Assembly (NCBI GenBank): GCA_046598415.1
Contig: JBKJIG010000139.1
Location: 8,629-72,628 of the forward strand
DNA length: 64,000 nt
From: VFJZ01 sp046598415
GTDB lineage: Bacteria; Actinomycetota; Thermoleophilia; Gaiellales; F1-60-MAGs149
Direction of reading: 5' to 3'
The notes under the pieces are model-generated. The model was not told the DNA's origin. It saw only the letters and a list, made by a program, of their open reading frames with translations, and did not search any database. This document shows positions 24,937-33,639 of the stretch, piece after piece (position 1 is the first letter of the stretch; every line of letters starts with the position of its first letter). A program made the translations under genes and the position numbers.

Positions 24937-26749
24937 CGTCGAGCAGGCGGAGGCTGGCGTAGGCGAGGCCCGCCACGGTCGCGATCACCTCGAGCAGACG
25001 CTGGTCGTCACGGTCGTACCGGGAGCGCAGGTTGGACGCCACGACGATCGCGCCGATGGCGCGGTCCTCGGCCACCAGCGGCGCGGCGACGATGCCGTAC
25101 AGCGGCACCTCGGCGAGCGAGGGATGGTCGGCGGTCGCGTCGTCGACCAGAAACGCGCGACGGTCGCTCGACGCGCGCTCGGCATAGCCGAGCAACGCAT
25201 CGGCGCCGGTGGCGACCGGGCCGCGCTGGGCCTGCAGCACGAGCGCGCCGTCGTCGATGACGTAGAGGGCGCTGGCGTCGTGGGGCAGCGCCAGCGACAG
25301 CTCGTCCAGCACTGCGGAACCGACCGCCTCCATGGTGCGCGAGCCGCTGAGCGTGCCGGCGAGGGCCTGGAGGTGGCGCATCTGCTCGAACGAGCGGCGA
25401 CCGCGCGCGGCCATCGACTCGCCCTGCGTGCGCCGGGCCGACAGCGCCTCGTCGGCCAGCGTGATGCGGTCCTTGCCGAGCCGCTTCGCCTCGTAGAGCG
25501 CGGCGTCGGCCGCCGCCAGCAGGTCGCGGATCGTCTCGCCGTCGTCGGGAAACTGCGCGATGCCCAGCGAGCACGTCAGCTTCCAGCCGTCCAGATCGTT
25601 GGCCGCCAGCGCGCGTTGCAGACGGCGGCAGACGGTGCGCGCGTTGGACTTCGGCGTGGCCGGCAGCAGCAGCGCGAACTCCTCGCCGCCCACGCGGTAG
25701 GCGCGGTCGTCGGGCCGCACCCCGCGGTCGAACAGCGTCGCGACCAGGCGCAGCGCGTCGTCGCCGGCGACGTGACCGCGGCGGTCGTTGAGGTCCTTGA
25801 AGTCGTCCAGGTCGGCCATCACCAGCGAGAAGCCGGTCTCGCCCGCCCGGCTCGCGTCGATCAGCGCGGCGCCGTCTTCGTGGAAGCGCCGGTGGTTCGG
25901 CAGCCCGGTCAACGCGTCGGTCAGGGACGCGGCGACGACCGTCTGGTAGCGCACCAGGTTCGCGTGGGCGGTGGCCGCGTGCGACGCGACCAGCTCGGCC
26001 TCCTCGAAGGCTCCGGGCGGCACGAGCCGCGACCGGTGCGCGATGCCGGCGAGCACGCCCAGCCACTGGCGGCCGGCGCGCAGCGGCACGATCACGTACT
26101 CGCCGACGCGGCCGGGCTCGCCGCCGAGGGCGAGCGTGGCGGTGCGGGCCTTGGCGACGTCGACGGCCACGGGCGAGTCGGCCGAGCGGCGCCAGAGCGG
26201 GCCGGGCTCGGGGCTCTCGAGTGGGCCGATCAGGCACTGGACGGCTTCCAGCTCGAGCAGGTCGCCGACCGTGCGGCAGGCCAGCTCGAGCAGGCCGTCG
26301 CCGTCGTTCTGCGCCGCGATTCGCACGAACGCGCGCGAGAGGCGCGTCGTCGCGCTCTCGGAGCGCGCACGCGTGCCGAGGGCCTCGATCGCCGCCCGCA
26401 GCGCGATCACGGCAGCACCCAGCTCGTCCCGCTCGGGGCCGGTCAGCGGCCGGCCGACGTCGATCAGCGCGCGGCGGTCGCCAAGCGCGAAGGCGAGCGA
26501 GCCGGACGGGTCGGCCAGATGCGCATCGAGGTCGAGGGTATGGACGACGGTGTCATGGCCGTGCTGCGCCTGCAGGCGCAACTGCTCGCCGTCCTGGGTG
26601 TAGAGCGCGAGCTGTGCATCCTCCGACAACGCGCCGCGGAGGGTCTGCAGGAAGGCGTCATAGAGCTCGCCCGCCGACCGACCGCCCCGGAGGGCACGGG
26701 CGACGATCTCACCGAGCCGGCCCGGATCCGGGTCCGACGGGCGTCGCAT
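24917..26749 (-). CDS. GAF-GGDEF-GAF diguanylate cyclase
   Basis: The protein (about 610 aa) has an N-terminal region and GAF-like domain (to about 270). A complete GGDEF domain (about 285-440) contains DALTGLPNHRRF, MADLDDFKDLND and an active-site YRVGGEEFALLL (GGEEF). A C-terminal GAF domain (about 465-605) includes GYAERASSDRRAFLVDD. It should make cyclic di-GMP under control of small-molecule or redox sensing; no membrane segment is present. Start is uncertain: ATG 26749 is taken here, with GTG or TTG starts up to 18 bp upstream possible. Confidence 0.8.
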   Translation of the reverse strand: MRRPSDPDPGRLGEIVARALRGGRSAGELYDAFLQTLRGALSEDAQLALYTQDGEQLRLQAQHGHDTVVHTLDLDAHLADPSGSLAFALGDRRALIDVGRPLTGPERDELGAAVIALRAAIEALGTRARSESATTRLSRAFVRIAAQNDGDGLLELACRTVGDLLELEAVQCLIGPLESPEPGPLWRRSADSPVAVDVAKARTATLALGGEPGRVGEYVIVPLRAGRQWLGVLAGIAHRSRLVPPGAFEEAELVASHAATAHANLVRYQTVVAASLTDALTGLPNHRRFHEDGAALIDASRAGETGFSLVMADLDDFKDLNDRRGHVAGDDALRLVATLFDRGVRPDDRAYRVGGEEFALLLPATPKSNARTVCRRLQRALAANDLDGWKLTCSLGIAQFPDDGETIRDLLAAADAALYEAKRLGKDRITLADEALSARRTQGESMAARGRRSFEQMRHLQALAGTLSGSRTMEAVGSAVLDELSLALPHDASALYVIDDGALVLQAQRGPVATGADALLGYAERASSDRRAFLVDDATADHPSLAEVPLYGIVAAPLVAEDRAIGAIVVASNLRSRYDRDDQRLLEVIATVAGLAYASLRLLDAIPDAV

Positions 26750-26837
26750 GGGAGAGGCCACGGACAAAACGGTACCACCGGACTCGCGATTCGGTTCGCG
26801 GCGATCGACGCGTTCGGGCCCTGACTACACTGGGGAG

Positions 26838-27959
26838 ATGCCCGTCCTCGACGTGATGGCCGCCGCCGGCCACGAGCAGGTCGTTCTCGTCGCCGATGCC
26901 CGCACCGGACTTCGCGCCATCATCGCCATCCACTCCACGGCGCTCGGGCCCGCGCTCGGCGGCGTGCGCTTCTGGCACTACGCGTCCGAGGAGGACGCAC
27001 TCCGCGACGCCCTCCGGCTGAGCGAGGCGATGACGCTGAAGGCCGCCGCCGCCGGCCTCGATCAGGGCGGTGGAAAGGTCGTCGTGATGCTCGATCCCGA
27101 GCGCCCCCGCGACGAGGCGACCCTGCGCGCGCTGGGCCGCGCCATCGACGAGCTCGGCGGCCGCTACATCGCCGCCGAGGACGTCGGCGCGACCGAGCAG
27201 GACATGAACTGGATCGCGCTCGAGACGCCCTGGGTGACCGGCGTCAGCGTCGCCGACGGAGGCTCCGGTGACCCGTCGCCAACCACCGCCGTCGGCGTCG
27301 TCGCGGGCATCCGCGCGGTGCTGAACGAGGTGCACGGCGATCCGTCGCCCGCCGGCCGCCACGTCGCCGTGCAGGGCACGGGCCACGTCGGCTCGAACGT
27401 CGTGCGCCTGCTGGTCGAGGCCGGTGCACGGGTGACCGCAGCCGACCTCCGGCCCGAGGAGCCGGCGGCGCTGGCGGCCGAGCTGGGCGTCGCCGTGACG
27501 GGCGTCGACGAGATCCTGTTCGCGGAGTGCGACGTGCTGTCGCCATGCGCGCTCGGCGCCGTGTTCACGCCCGCCACCATCCCGCGGCTGCGCTGCCGCG
27601 GGATCGCCGGCGCCGCCAACAACCAGCTCGGCACGATCGAGGACGGCGACGCGCTCGCCGCCCGCGACATCGCCTACGCGGCCGACTTCGTCGTCAGCGC
27701 CGGCGGCATCATCAACATCGCCGGAGAGTTCGGCGGCTACGACGCCGAGCGCCAGCGCGAGCGCACGCGCGGCATCGAACAGACCGTCGGGCGGGTGTTC
27801 GCACTGGCGCGGGCGCGCGACCTCTCCCCCGCCCGCGCCGCCGAGGCGCTGGCCCGCGAGCGCATCGCCGCGATCGCGCCGCTCGCCAGCCGCTGGCGGC
27901 CCGGCGACCGCACCGCCTGGACGCAGGGCCGCGGTCTGGAACGGCTCCGCGGCACGTGA
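26838..27959 (+). CDS. Leucine/phenylalanine/valine dehydrogenase family protein
   Basis: The 373-aa protein matches Glu/Leu/Phe/Val dehydrogenases of about 360 residues. ALGGVRFWHY and MTLKAAAAGLDQGGGK place lysines at 68 and 80, the positions of the substrate and catalytic lysines of Bacillus leucine dehydrogenase. PTTAVGVVAGIRAVL follows, then NAD-binding GTGHVGSNVVRLL (180-192). It catalyses reversible NAD-dependent oxidative deamination of a branched-chain or aromatic amino acid. The start ATG 26838 has GGGGAG just upstream. It overlaps the rhomboid gene by 4 bp (GTGA). Confidence 0.85.
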   Translation: MPVLDVMAAAGHEQVVLVADARTGLRAIIAIHSTALGPALGGVRFWHYASEEDALRDALRLSEAMTLKAAAAGLDQGGGKVVVMLDPERPRDEATLRALGRAIDELGGRYIAAEDVGATEQDMNWIALETPWVTGVSVADGGSGDPSPTTAVGVVAGIRAVLNEVHGDPSPAGRHVAVQGTGHVGSNVVRLLVEAGARVTAADLRPEEPAALAAELGVAVTGVDEILFAECDVLSPCALGAVFTPATIPRLRCRGIAGAANNQLGTIEDGDALAARDIAYAADFVVSAGGIINIAGEFGGYDAERQRERTRGIEQTVGRVFALARARDLSPARAAEALARERIAAIAPLASRWRPGDRTAWTQGRGLERLRGT

Positions 27960-28765
27960 TCCCGCTGCGGGACAACGTCCCGACGCTGCGCCGGCCGCTC
28001 GTGACGTGGCTGATCATCGTCGTCAACGTCGCGATCTTCGTGTTCTCGATCGCGCAGCCGGACCGCGCGATGCGCCGCTACGACGGCGACGGCACGGTCA
28101 AGATCTCCGGCTTCGACGCGACCACGCTGGAATACGGCTTCACGCCCTGCGAGGTGCAGTCGGAGTGCGACCGGGCGGACTACGGTGAGACCCTCCGCGC
28201 CGGCTCCGACAACGTCGATGATGTGGTCGACGTCCGCGTCGACCGGGCGGTGGTGTGGCTGACCCTGCTGACCGCGATGTTCATGCACGGCGGGTGGATC
28301 CACCTGATCGGCAACATGCTGTTCCTGTTCGTCTTCGGCAACAACGTCGAGGACGCCATGGGCCGCGGCGGATTCCTGCTGTTCTACCTGCTGGGCGGGC
28401 TCGCGGCATCGCTGACGCAGTTCGCGATCGACACGGGCTCGGAGGTGCCCAACATCGGGGCCAGCGGCGCCATCGCCGGCGTGCTCGGCGGCTACGTGCT
28501 GCTGCATCCGCGCGCCCGCGTGCTGACGGCGATCCCGCTGCTCGTGTTCGTCTACGTGGCCGAGCTGCCGGCGGTGCTGGTGCTACTCACCTGGTTCGGC
28601 CTGCAGGTGCTGGACGGCTCGGCGGGCCTCGTCAACCCGGACGTGTCGTTCGGGGTTGCGTACTTCGCGCACATCGGCGGCTTCGTGGCCGGGCTCCTGC
28701 TGGTGCGCCTGTTCGCCTGGCCCAAACGCGCCCGCAACCGGCGCGGCGACGTGCGTTACGCCTGA
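27956..28765 (+). CDS. Rhomboid family intramembrane serine protease
   Basis: The 269-aa protein has the rhomboid core. HGGWIHLIGNMLFLFVFGNN supplies the conserved His and oxyanion Asn (N120), IGASGAIAGVLGGY supplies the catalytic Ser170, and FAHIGGFVAG supplies His239. About seven membrane helices are visible, with an insertion of about 60 mostly acidic residues after helix 1 (about 36-95). It cleaves membrane proteins within or near their membrane segment. The GTG start overlaps the upstream stop; coupling to a dehydrogenase may be incidental. Confidence 0.85.
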   Translation: MIPLRDNVPTLRRPLVTWLIIVVNVAIFVFSIAQPDRAMRRYDGDGTVKISGFDATTLEYGFTPCEVQSECDRADYGETLRAGSDNVDDVVDVRVDRAVVWLTLLTAMFMHGGWIHLIGNMLFLFVFGNNVEDAMGRGGFLLFYLLGGLAASLTQFAIDTGSEVPNIGASGAIAGVLGGYVLLHPRARVLTAIPLLVFVYVAELPAVLVLLTWFGLQVLDGSAGLVNPDVSFGVAYFAHIGGFVAGLLLVRLFAWPKRARNRRGDVRYA

Positions 28766-29565
28766 ACGACGAGCCGGCCGTCGTCGAGCCGCGCGTTCGC
28801 GCGAAACGACGGCAGCGGGGCCTGCATGCCGGTGCCACGCGCCAGGTCCTCGACGTCGAACAGCCGGGCGACCAGGTCGCAGGTGACGCGGTACGAGCAC
28901 GACCCGCCCGACCACGCGAAGGTGACGCGGATCGCCCGCGGCAGCGTGCAGCCCTCGACGCCGAGCCGGATCGATGGCGGCCCGTGCTCCTCGATCAGCC
29001 CGAGCACCGCCCGCATGTGTGGCGAGCGGTTGAAGATCTCGGCGGCGATACCGCACATGTACGTGGGATCGGCCTCGCGGCGACGAGCGCGGAGCAGCAT
29101 CTCCTGCGCCTCGAGACTCTCGGCGGCGCGGCGCTCGGCGTCGGTGATCAGGCGATCCTTCTCGGCCAGGCGCACGTCGACCGTGGCCGCGACCTGCCGC
29201 GCCTCGGCCAGGGCGCCGCGCAGCTCGGCCAGCTCGGCCTCCAGCTGGCCGCGCGACACGCGTTCGTCGCGCAGCTCGATCTGCGAGCCGCCGAGGTCGT
29301 GCTCGAGGCGCTCGAGGTCGCTCTGCAGCCGTACGACCAGGCGCTCGTGGTCGACCTCGTTGTCGACGTTCACCGGCAGGGGCCGGCGGGCGGAGCGCTC
29401 GCCCAGCAGCTGCCACCCGGAGCGGTCGGCCTTGGCGATGCACAGCGGGCACACGGTCAGGACGCTCTTGTTGCGAGCGTCCTGATAGGTGCGTGCGGAC
29501 TCGCCGACGAGGAGGTTGCGCCGACAGACCGCGCAGCGCGTACCGTGCTCAAGATGCGTCACCAC
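28756..29565 (-). CDS. Zinc-ribbon coiled-coil protein of unknown function
   Basis: The 269-aa protein starts with two CxxC pairs, CAVC (11-14) and CPLC (39-42), which could form a zinc ribbon. Residues about 75-165 form a long Glu/Arg/Leu-rich coiled coil. The C-terminal part (about 170-265) is globular. I do not recognise the family. GTG start. It overlaps the convergent rhomboid gene by 10 bp. Behaviour as a DNA- or protein-binding scaffold is possible but only inferred. Confidence 0.55.
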   Translation of the reverse strand: MVTHLEHGTRCAVCRRNLLVGESARTYQDARNKSVLTVCPLCIAKADRSGWQLLGERSARRPLPVNVDNEVDHERLVVRLQSDLERLEHDLGGSQIELRDERVSRGQLEAELAELRGALAEARQVAATVDVRLAEKDRLITDAERRAAESLEAQEMLLRARRREADPTYMCGIAAEIFNRSPHMRAVLGLIEEHGPPSIRLGVEGCTLPRAIRVTFAWSGGSCSYRVTCDLVARLFDVEDLARGTGMQAPLPSFRANARLDDGRLVVQA

Positions 29566-29615
29566 GGGCGTCGGATCATACCCGCTTGCAGCGAGTTCCG
29601 CGATTGCAGTCCGCT

Positions 29616-29719
29616 GCGGCGGATCCCTCGGACGAGGGATCGCCGCGGATTCCGAACCGGCGTAGCTTGGCGCTACCCCTCCTCCACGTCGGTTCGGGCC
29701 CGCCGCTCCCGGCGGGCCC
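29616..29719 (+). other. Structured leader: three consecutive stem-loops before the acyltransferase
   Basis: Hairpin 1 is GATCCCTCG/CGAGGGATC (29622-29641), extended by GCGGC/GCCGC. Hairpin 2 pairs CCGAACCG (29652-29659) with CGGTTCGG (29690-29697) around an inner GTAGC/GCTAC stem. Hairpin 3 is a perfect GGGCCCGCCG/CGGCGGGCCC stem (29696-29719) that shares two bases with hairpin 2. The GGAGG of the acyltransferase follows. This may be an attenuator or regulatory leader, or a terminator for upstream transcription. Confidence 0.45.
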
Positions 29720-29738
29720 CCGGCGCGGGAGGAGCTCC

Positions 29739-30293
29739 GTGACCGGCGCCGAGCGCGCGATCTGGCGGTCCGCGGTTCCGGCCCTGCGGTGGTGCACCCG
29801 CCACCTGCGGCGCCCCGCGGTAACCGGCGCCGGGCACGTCCCGGCCGGCGGCGCCGTCCTCGCCTACAACCACCAGCGCCTCACCGACTGGCTGCTGGCC
29901 ATCCAGGTGACCGACCGGCCGATGCGGTTCCTCGTCGGCGACCACGTGATGCGCTGGCCCTTCGTCGGCCGGGCGCTGCGCGCCGCCGGTCAGATCTCGA
30001 TCGAGCGCGGCGCAAGCGATTCCGACGCGATCCGCCGCGCCATCGCGGCGGCGGGCGCGGGCGAACTGGTCGGCGTGTTCCCGGAGGGGCGGCTGATTCG
30101 GGGCGAGGGGCTCGGCGCGATCCAGCGCGGCGCCGCGCTGATCGCCACGCGGGCCGGCGTGCCGCTGGTGCCGGTCGCGATTCTCCGGCGCCCGGTCCGG
30201 GTGCGCATCGGCGCGCCGCTCGAGCCGACCGGATCGACGCGCGAGCTCACGGCCCGGCTGGAAATCGCGCTGCAGTCGCTGGTAGACTCCTGA
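29739..30293 (+). CDS. 1-acyl-glycerol-3-phosphate acyltransferase-like (PlsC family)
   Basis: The 184-aa protein has the PlsC blocks: AYNHQRLTDWLLA (NHxxxxD catalytic motif; the His/Asp pair), a GQISIERG-type block II, and VGVFPEGRLIRGEGLG (block III, phosphate binding). It transfers an acyl group from acyl-CoA or acyl-ACP to a lysophospholipid-type acceptor at the membrane. GTG start 7 bp after GGAGG. Shorter than typical PlsC, so it is one of the compact members. Its stop lies within the dyad that precedes the Rieske gene. Confidence 0.75.
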   Translation: MTGAERAIWRSAVPALRWCTRHLRRPAVTGAGHVPAGGAVLAYNHQRLTDWLLAIQVTDRPMRFLVGDHVMRWPFVGRALRAAGQISIERGASDSDAIRRAIAAAGAGELVGVFPEGRLIRGEGLGAIQRGAALIATRAGVPLVPVAILRRPVRVRIGAPLEPTGSTRELTARLEIALQSLVDS

Positions 30294-30311
30294 CTGACTG
30301 AACAGTCAGGA
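30288..30311. promoter_or_regulatory. TCCTGACTG-N6-CAGTCAGGA operator before the Rieske oxygenase
   Basis: A perfect 9-bp inverted repeat with 6-bp spacer ends 12 bp before the Rieske ATG, overlapping the acyltransferase stop. The shape and the TGACTG half-site are typical of TetR-family operators. The core CTGACTGAACAGTCAG is related to the dyads at 20604-20617 and 35216-35235. Confidence 0.6.
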
Positions 30312-30323
30312 AAGGTGTGTGCG

Positions 30324-31412
30324 ATGGCCGTCGATGTGGATCTCCGGGCGCTGCTGGAGCAGGGCTACACGCTGCCGGCCCACTGGTACTCGGATCCGGA
30401 CATCCACGCGCTGGAGCGCGAGCTGGTCTTCTCCCGTTACTGGCAGTTCGCCGGGCCCGTCGAGTGGCTCGACCAGGACGGCGCCTACTTCGCCACCCGC
30501 GCCGGGCACATCCCGGTCGTGGTCGTGCGCGACGGCGGCGAGATCCGCGCGTTCGTGAACGTCTGCCGGCACCGCGCGCACATCGTCGCCAGTGCCCGTG
30601 GCTGCGCGAAGACGCTGCAGTGCCCGTACCACGCGTGGACGTACGGGCTCGACGGCACCCTGCGCAACGCGCCGCGCGCGCAGATTGAGGGCGACTTCCA
30701 CCCGGAGGAGCTCGGCCTGCTGCCCGTGGCCGTCGACACGTGGGGTCCGCTGGTGTTCGTCAACCCCGACGTCGACGCCGCGCCGCTGCTGGACGCGCTC
30801 GGCCCGCTGCCCGGCCACATCGCGGCGAGCGGCATCGACCTGGGCGCGCTCCGGCTGCGCCGCGTCGAGCCGGCGATCAGCGAGTACAACTGGAAGACGG
30901 CCATCGAGAACACCCTCGAGTGCTACCACTGCCAGGTCGCCCACCCCGGCTTCTCGCGGGTGATCGACGTCGGCAAGAGCGCGTACGAGCTGGCCACCGA
31001 CGGGCTGTTGCTGTCCCAGTTCGGGCCCGCCAAGACCGGCGACGATCCGCGCCGCCCGCCGATGCCCGACGGCATCGTCAAACAGGCGCAGTACCACATC
31101 CTCTTCCCGTCGAGCTCCGTCGACGTGGTGCCCGGGCCCGCCAACCTGCAGGCCTACGCGTGGTCGCCGCTGTCGACGACGCAGATGGCGTCGACCACCT
31201 TCTCCTGGTTCTCGGCGGAGACCACCGAGGAGGAGATCGACCAGATCGTCGCCTTCAACAACGAGGTCAGCGCCGAGGACGGGGCGCTCGTCGACTCCGT
31301 GCAGGAAGGGCTCGACTCGGGCGCCGTGCCGCACGGGAAGCTAATGCCGGAGTCGGAGGCCCTCATCGGCCGCTTCCAACGCCTGCTCTACGACGCGCTA
31401 ACCGGCGCGTAG
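30324..31412 (+). CDS. Rieske non-heme iron oxygenase, alpha subunit
   Basis: The 362-aa protein has a Rieske [2Fe-2S] domain with CRHRAH (C81, H83) and CPYHAW (C100, H103), then a catalytic domain whose ENTLECYHCQVAHPGF supplies mononuclear-iron histidines (H202, H207). These oxygenases hydroxylate or demethylate aromatics, amines or choline-like compounds with electrons from a ferredoxin reductase, which is not encoded nearby. ATG 30324 is chosen over GTG 30315 for its AGGAAAGG spacing. A TetR-like dyad overlaps its promoter. Convergent overlap of 25 bp with the kinase. Confidence 0.85.
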   Translation: MAVDVDLRALLEQGYTLPAHWYSDPDIHALERELVFSRYWQFAGPVEWLDQDGAYFATRAGHIPVVVVRDGGEIRAFVNVCRHRAHIVASARGCAKTLQCPYHAWTYGLDGTLRNAPRAQIEGDFHPEELGLLPVAVDTWGPLVFVNPDVDAAPLLDALGPLPGHIAASGIDLGALRLRRVEPAISEYNWKTAIENTLECYHCQVAHPGFSRVIDVGKSAYELATDGLLLSQFGPAKTGDDPRRPPMPDGIVKQAQYHILFPSSSVDVVPGPANLQAYAWSPLSTTQMASTTFSWFSAETTEEEIDQIVAFNNEVSAEDGALVDSVQEGLDSGAVPHGKLMPESEALIGRFQRLLYDALTGA

Positions 31413-32824
31413 GCCCGCTCGGCGGCGGCGAGCGTGACGCTGAACGTGGCGCCACCCTCCTCGCCGGTGACCGCGACCGCGCCGCCGTGCGCCTCGACGA
31501 TCGCCTGCACGATCGCGAGGCCGAGTCCCGAACCGCCGCCCGAGCGGGCGCGCGACGCATCGACCCGGTAGAACCGCTCGAACACGCGCTCGGCCGACGC
31601 CTGGTCGAGGCCCGGTCCCTGGTCCGTGACGCGCAGGAGCGCGTGCCCGTCCTCGAGCTCGACGCCGACGCGCGCGGGCGTGCCGGGCGGCGTGTGCGAG
31701 CGGACGTTCGCGAGCAGGTTGTCGACCACCTGGCGCAGAGCCTGCGCATCGCCGGTGACGGGCACACGGCCAGGCGCGTCGAGCGTCAGCGGCCGGTCCG
31801 GCTCGAGCACGCGGGCGGCGTCGACGGCGTCGCGGGCGATCTCCGAGAGGTCGATCTCCTCCTGCTGCAGCCGGCGGCCGGTGTCGAGCCGCGCAAGCAG
31901 CAGCAGGTCGTCGACCAGCAGACCGATGCGCACGGCCTCGCGCTGAATGGCGCCCATGGCCCGCTCCAGGTCCTCCGGCCGGTCGCGGGCGCCACGGTCG
32001 AACAGCTCGGCATAGGCACGCACCGCGGCCACCGGCGTACGCAGCTCGTGCGACGCGTCGGACACGAACCGCCGCAGCCGCTCCTCCGACGCCGCCCGCT
32101 CCGCGAACGCGCCTTCGATCTGGCCGAGCATGGCGTTCAGCGCATGGCCGAGGCGGCCCACCTCGGTCGACTCATCGTCGGGCTCGACGCGTCGCGACAG
32201 GTCGCCGGCACCGATCGCGGCGGCGTCCTCCTCGATCCGCACCAGCGGCCGCAGCCCACGGCGGATCGCGAGCGTGCCGGCCGCCGCGATGCTGAGCAGG
32301 ACGGCGAGGGCCACCAGCGCCTCGATCAGCGCGAGGCGATCGAGCGTGGCGTCGGTCTCCCCGAGCGGCGCCGCCAGGATGAGGACGCCGACGTCGGACG
32401 GCAGCACCTGGGCGCGCACGCGGAAGCCCGACCCGCCGCCGGCCGCGCCGACGGTCGCCTGGAACGGCCCGCCGGACGCGTCGATCGACGTCGGCAGCTG
32501 CGGTATCCGCGGCTCCTCGCCGGGCGGCGCGAAGGTCCGGCCGAAGAGCTTCGCGCCCTGCGGGTCGCGCACCTCGACGTAGAGGCCCGGCGTCAGCTGG
32601 CCGGCCTGCCCGAGCGCGCCGAACCCGCCCGGCCCGCGGCCTGGCCCGCCGCGTGTGAGGGCGCGGGCCACCCCGGTCGACGACGCCTCGAGCGTGCGGT
32701 CGACGCGGTCGAGGAGAAACGACCGCAGCGCCGCGTAGGTGGCGACGCCGGCGATGATCAGGCCGACCGCGGCGAGCACCGTGGTGATGACCACGAGGCG
32801 CGTGCGGAGGGAGCCCAGGCGCAT
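31388..32824 (-). CDS. Two-component sensor histidine kinase
   Basis: The 478-aa protein has an N-terminal membrane helix (about 10-30), an extracytoplasmic region of about 130 residues rich in Gly and Pro, and a second helix (about 167-187). A HAMP-like region precedes the HisKA domain with SDASHELRTP (phosphorylated H259). The HATPase domain contains VVDNLLANVRSHTP, DQGPGLD and GGGSGLGLAIVQ. It pairs with the response regulator whose stop overlaps its start (ATGA). The sensed signal is unknown. Confidence 0.85.
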   Translation of the reverse strand: MRLGSLRTRLVVITTVLAAVGLIIAGVATYAALRSFLLDRVDRTLEASSTGVARALTRGGPGRGPGGFGALGQAGQLTPGLYVEVRDPQGAKLFGRTFAPPGEEPRIPQLPTSIDASGGPFQATVGAAGGGSGFRVRAQVLPSDVGVLILAAPLGETDATLDRLALIEALVALAVLLSIAAAGTLAIRRGLRPLVRIEEDAAAIGAGDLSRRVEPDDESTEVGRLGHALNAMLGQIEGAFAERAASEERLRRFVSDASHELRTPVAAVRAYAELFDRGARDRPEDLERAMGAIQREAVRIGLLVDDLLLLARLDTGRRLQQEEIDLSEIARDAVDAARVLEPDRPLTLDAPGRVPVTGDAQALRQVVDNLLANVRSHTPPGTPARVGVELEDGHALLRVTDQGPGLDQASAERVFERFYRVDASRARSGGGSGLGLAIVQAIVEAHGGAVAVTGEEGGATFSVTLAAAERAYAPVSAS

Positions 32825-33495
32825 CAGCCCTCCCGCAGCACGTAGCCGACGAGCCGCACGGTGTGGATCAGCGGCGGCCCGTGCCGGTCGAGCTTGCGAC
32901 GCAGGTACGACACGTACGTCTCGACGATGTTCGAGTCGCCACCGAAGTCGTACTGCCAGACGTGGTCGAGGATCTGCCGCTTCGACAAGACGCGGCGCGG
33001 GTTGGTGAGCAGGAAGCGCAGCAGCGAGAACTCGGTCGGCGTCAGCTCGATGCGCTCGCCTGCGCGGCGCACCTCGTACGTCTCCTCGTCCAGCTCCACG
33101 TCAGCGAAGCGCAGCAGTTGGCCGGTCTCCCCCTGGGTGCGCCGCAGCACCGCGTGCACGCGCGCGACGAGCTCGCCGAGGCTGAACGGTTTCGCGACGT
33201 AGTCGTCGGCAAGCGACAGCCCGGCGATCTTGTCCTCCGTCGCGTCACGCGCGGAGAGAAAGATCACCGGCACCCGTTCGGGGAGCGCTCGCAGCTTGCG
33301 GGCGATGGTGAGGCCGTCCAGGTCGGGCAGCATGATGTCGAGGATGACGAGGTCGGGCTTGAACTCCTCGGCCGCCCGCATCGCATCGAGGCCGGTCGCC
33401 ACCTCGCTGGTGACGAAGCCCTCGTAGCGGAGGGCCGTGGCGACGGCATCGGTGATAGACGGCTCGTCATCGACGATCAGCACGCGTGCGGCCAT
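32824..33495 (-). CDS. OmpR/PhoB-family response regulator
   Basis: The 223-aa protein has a receiver domain, ARVLIVDDEPSITDAV with phospho-acceptor D53 (VILDIMLPDLDG) and a conserved Lys in DDYVAKPFSLGE. The winged-helix DNA-binding domain contains LTPTEFSLLRFLLTNPRRVL and IVETYVSYLRRKLD. ATG 33495 gives the usual start; ATG 33528 is possible. It is translated with the kinase via ATGA. It is divergent from a secreted-protein gene, and the gap carries an 11-bp-spaced direct repeat suitable for this family. Confidence 0.85.
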   Translation of the reverse strand: MAARVLIVDDEPSITDAVATALRYEGFVTSEVATGLDAMRAAEEFKPDLVILDIMLPDLDGLTIARKLRALPERVPVIFLSARDATEDKIAGLSLADDYVAKPFSLGELVARVHAVLRRTQGETGQLLRFADVELDEETYEVRRAGERIELTPTEFSLLRFLLTNPRRVLSKRQILDHVWQYDFGGDSNIVETYVSYLRRKLDRHGPPLIHTVRLVGYVLREG

Positions 33496-33549
33496 CCTCT
33501 GAGCATGCCACTCGCGGCGCGACGTCATGCCTCGAGTCTGGCCGCCGGA

Positions 33550-33567
33550 GCTGAGAGCCCGCTGAGA
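33550..33567. promoter_or_regulatory. GCTGAGA direct repeat, 11-bp period (response-regulator site)
   Basis: GCTGAGA at 33550-33556 recurs at 33561-33567. An 11-bp head-to-tail spacing suits PhoB/OmpR dimers. An inverted TTCTCAG lies at 33583-33589. The site is between the regulator and the divergent secreted-protein gene, so it fits autoregulation and target control. Confidence 0.5.
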
Positions 33568-33639
33568 ACGCGGCTCGCAGGATTCTCAGGCTGGTCACAG
33601 GCGAGCCTGGTTGACTGGGTGCATGGACGGAAGTGAAGC

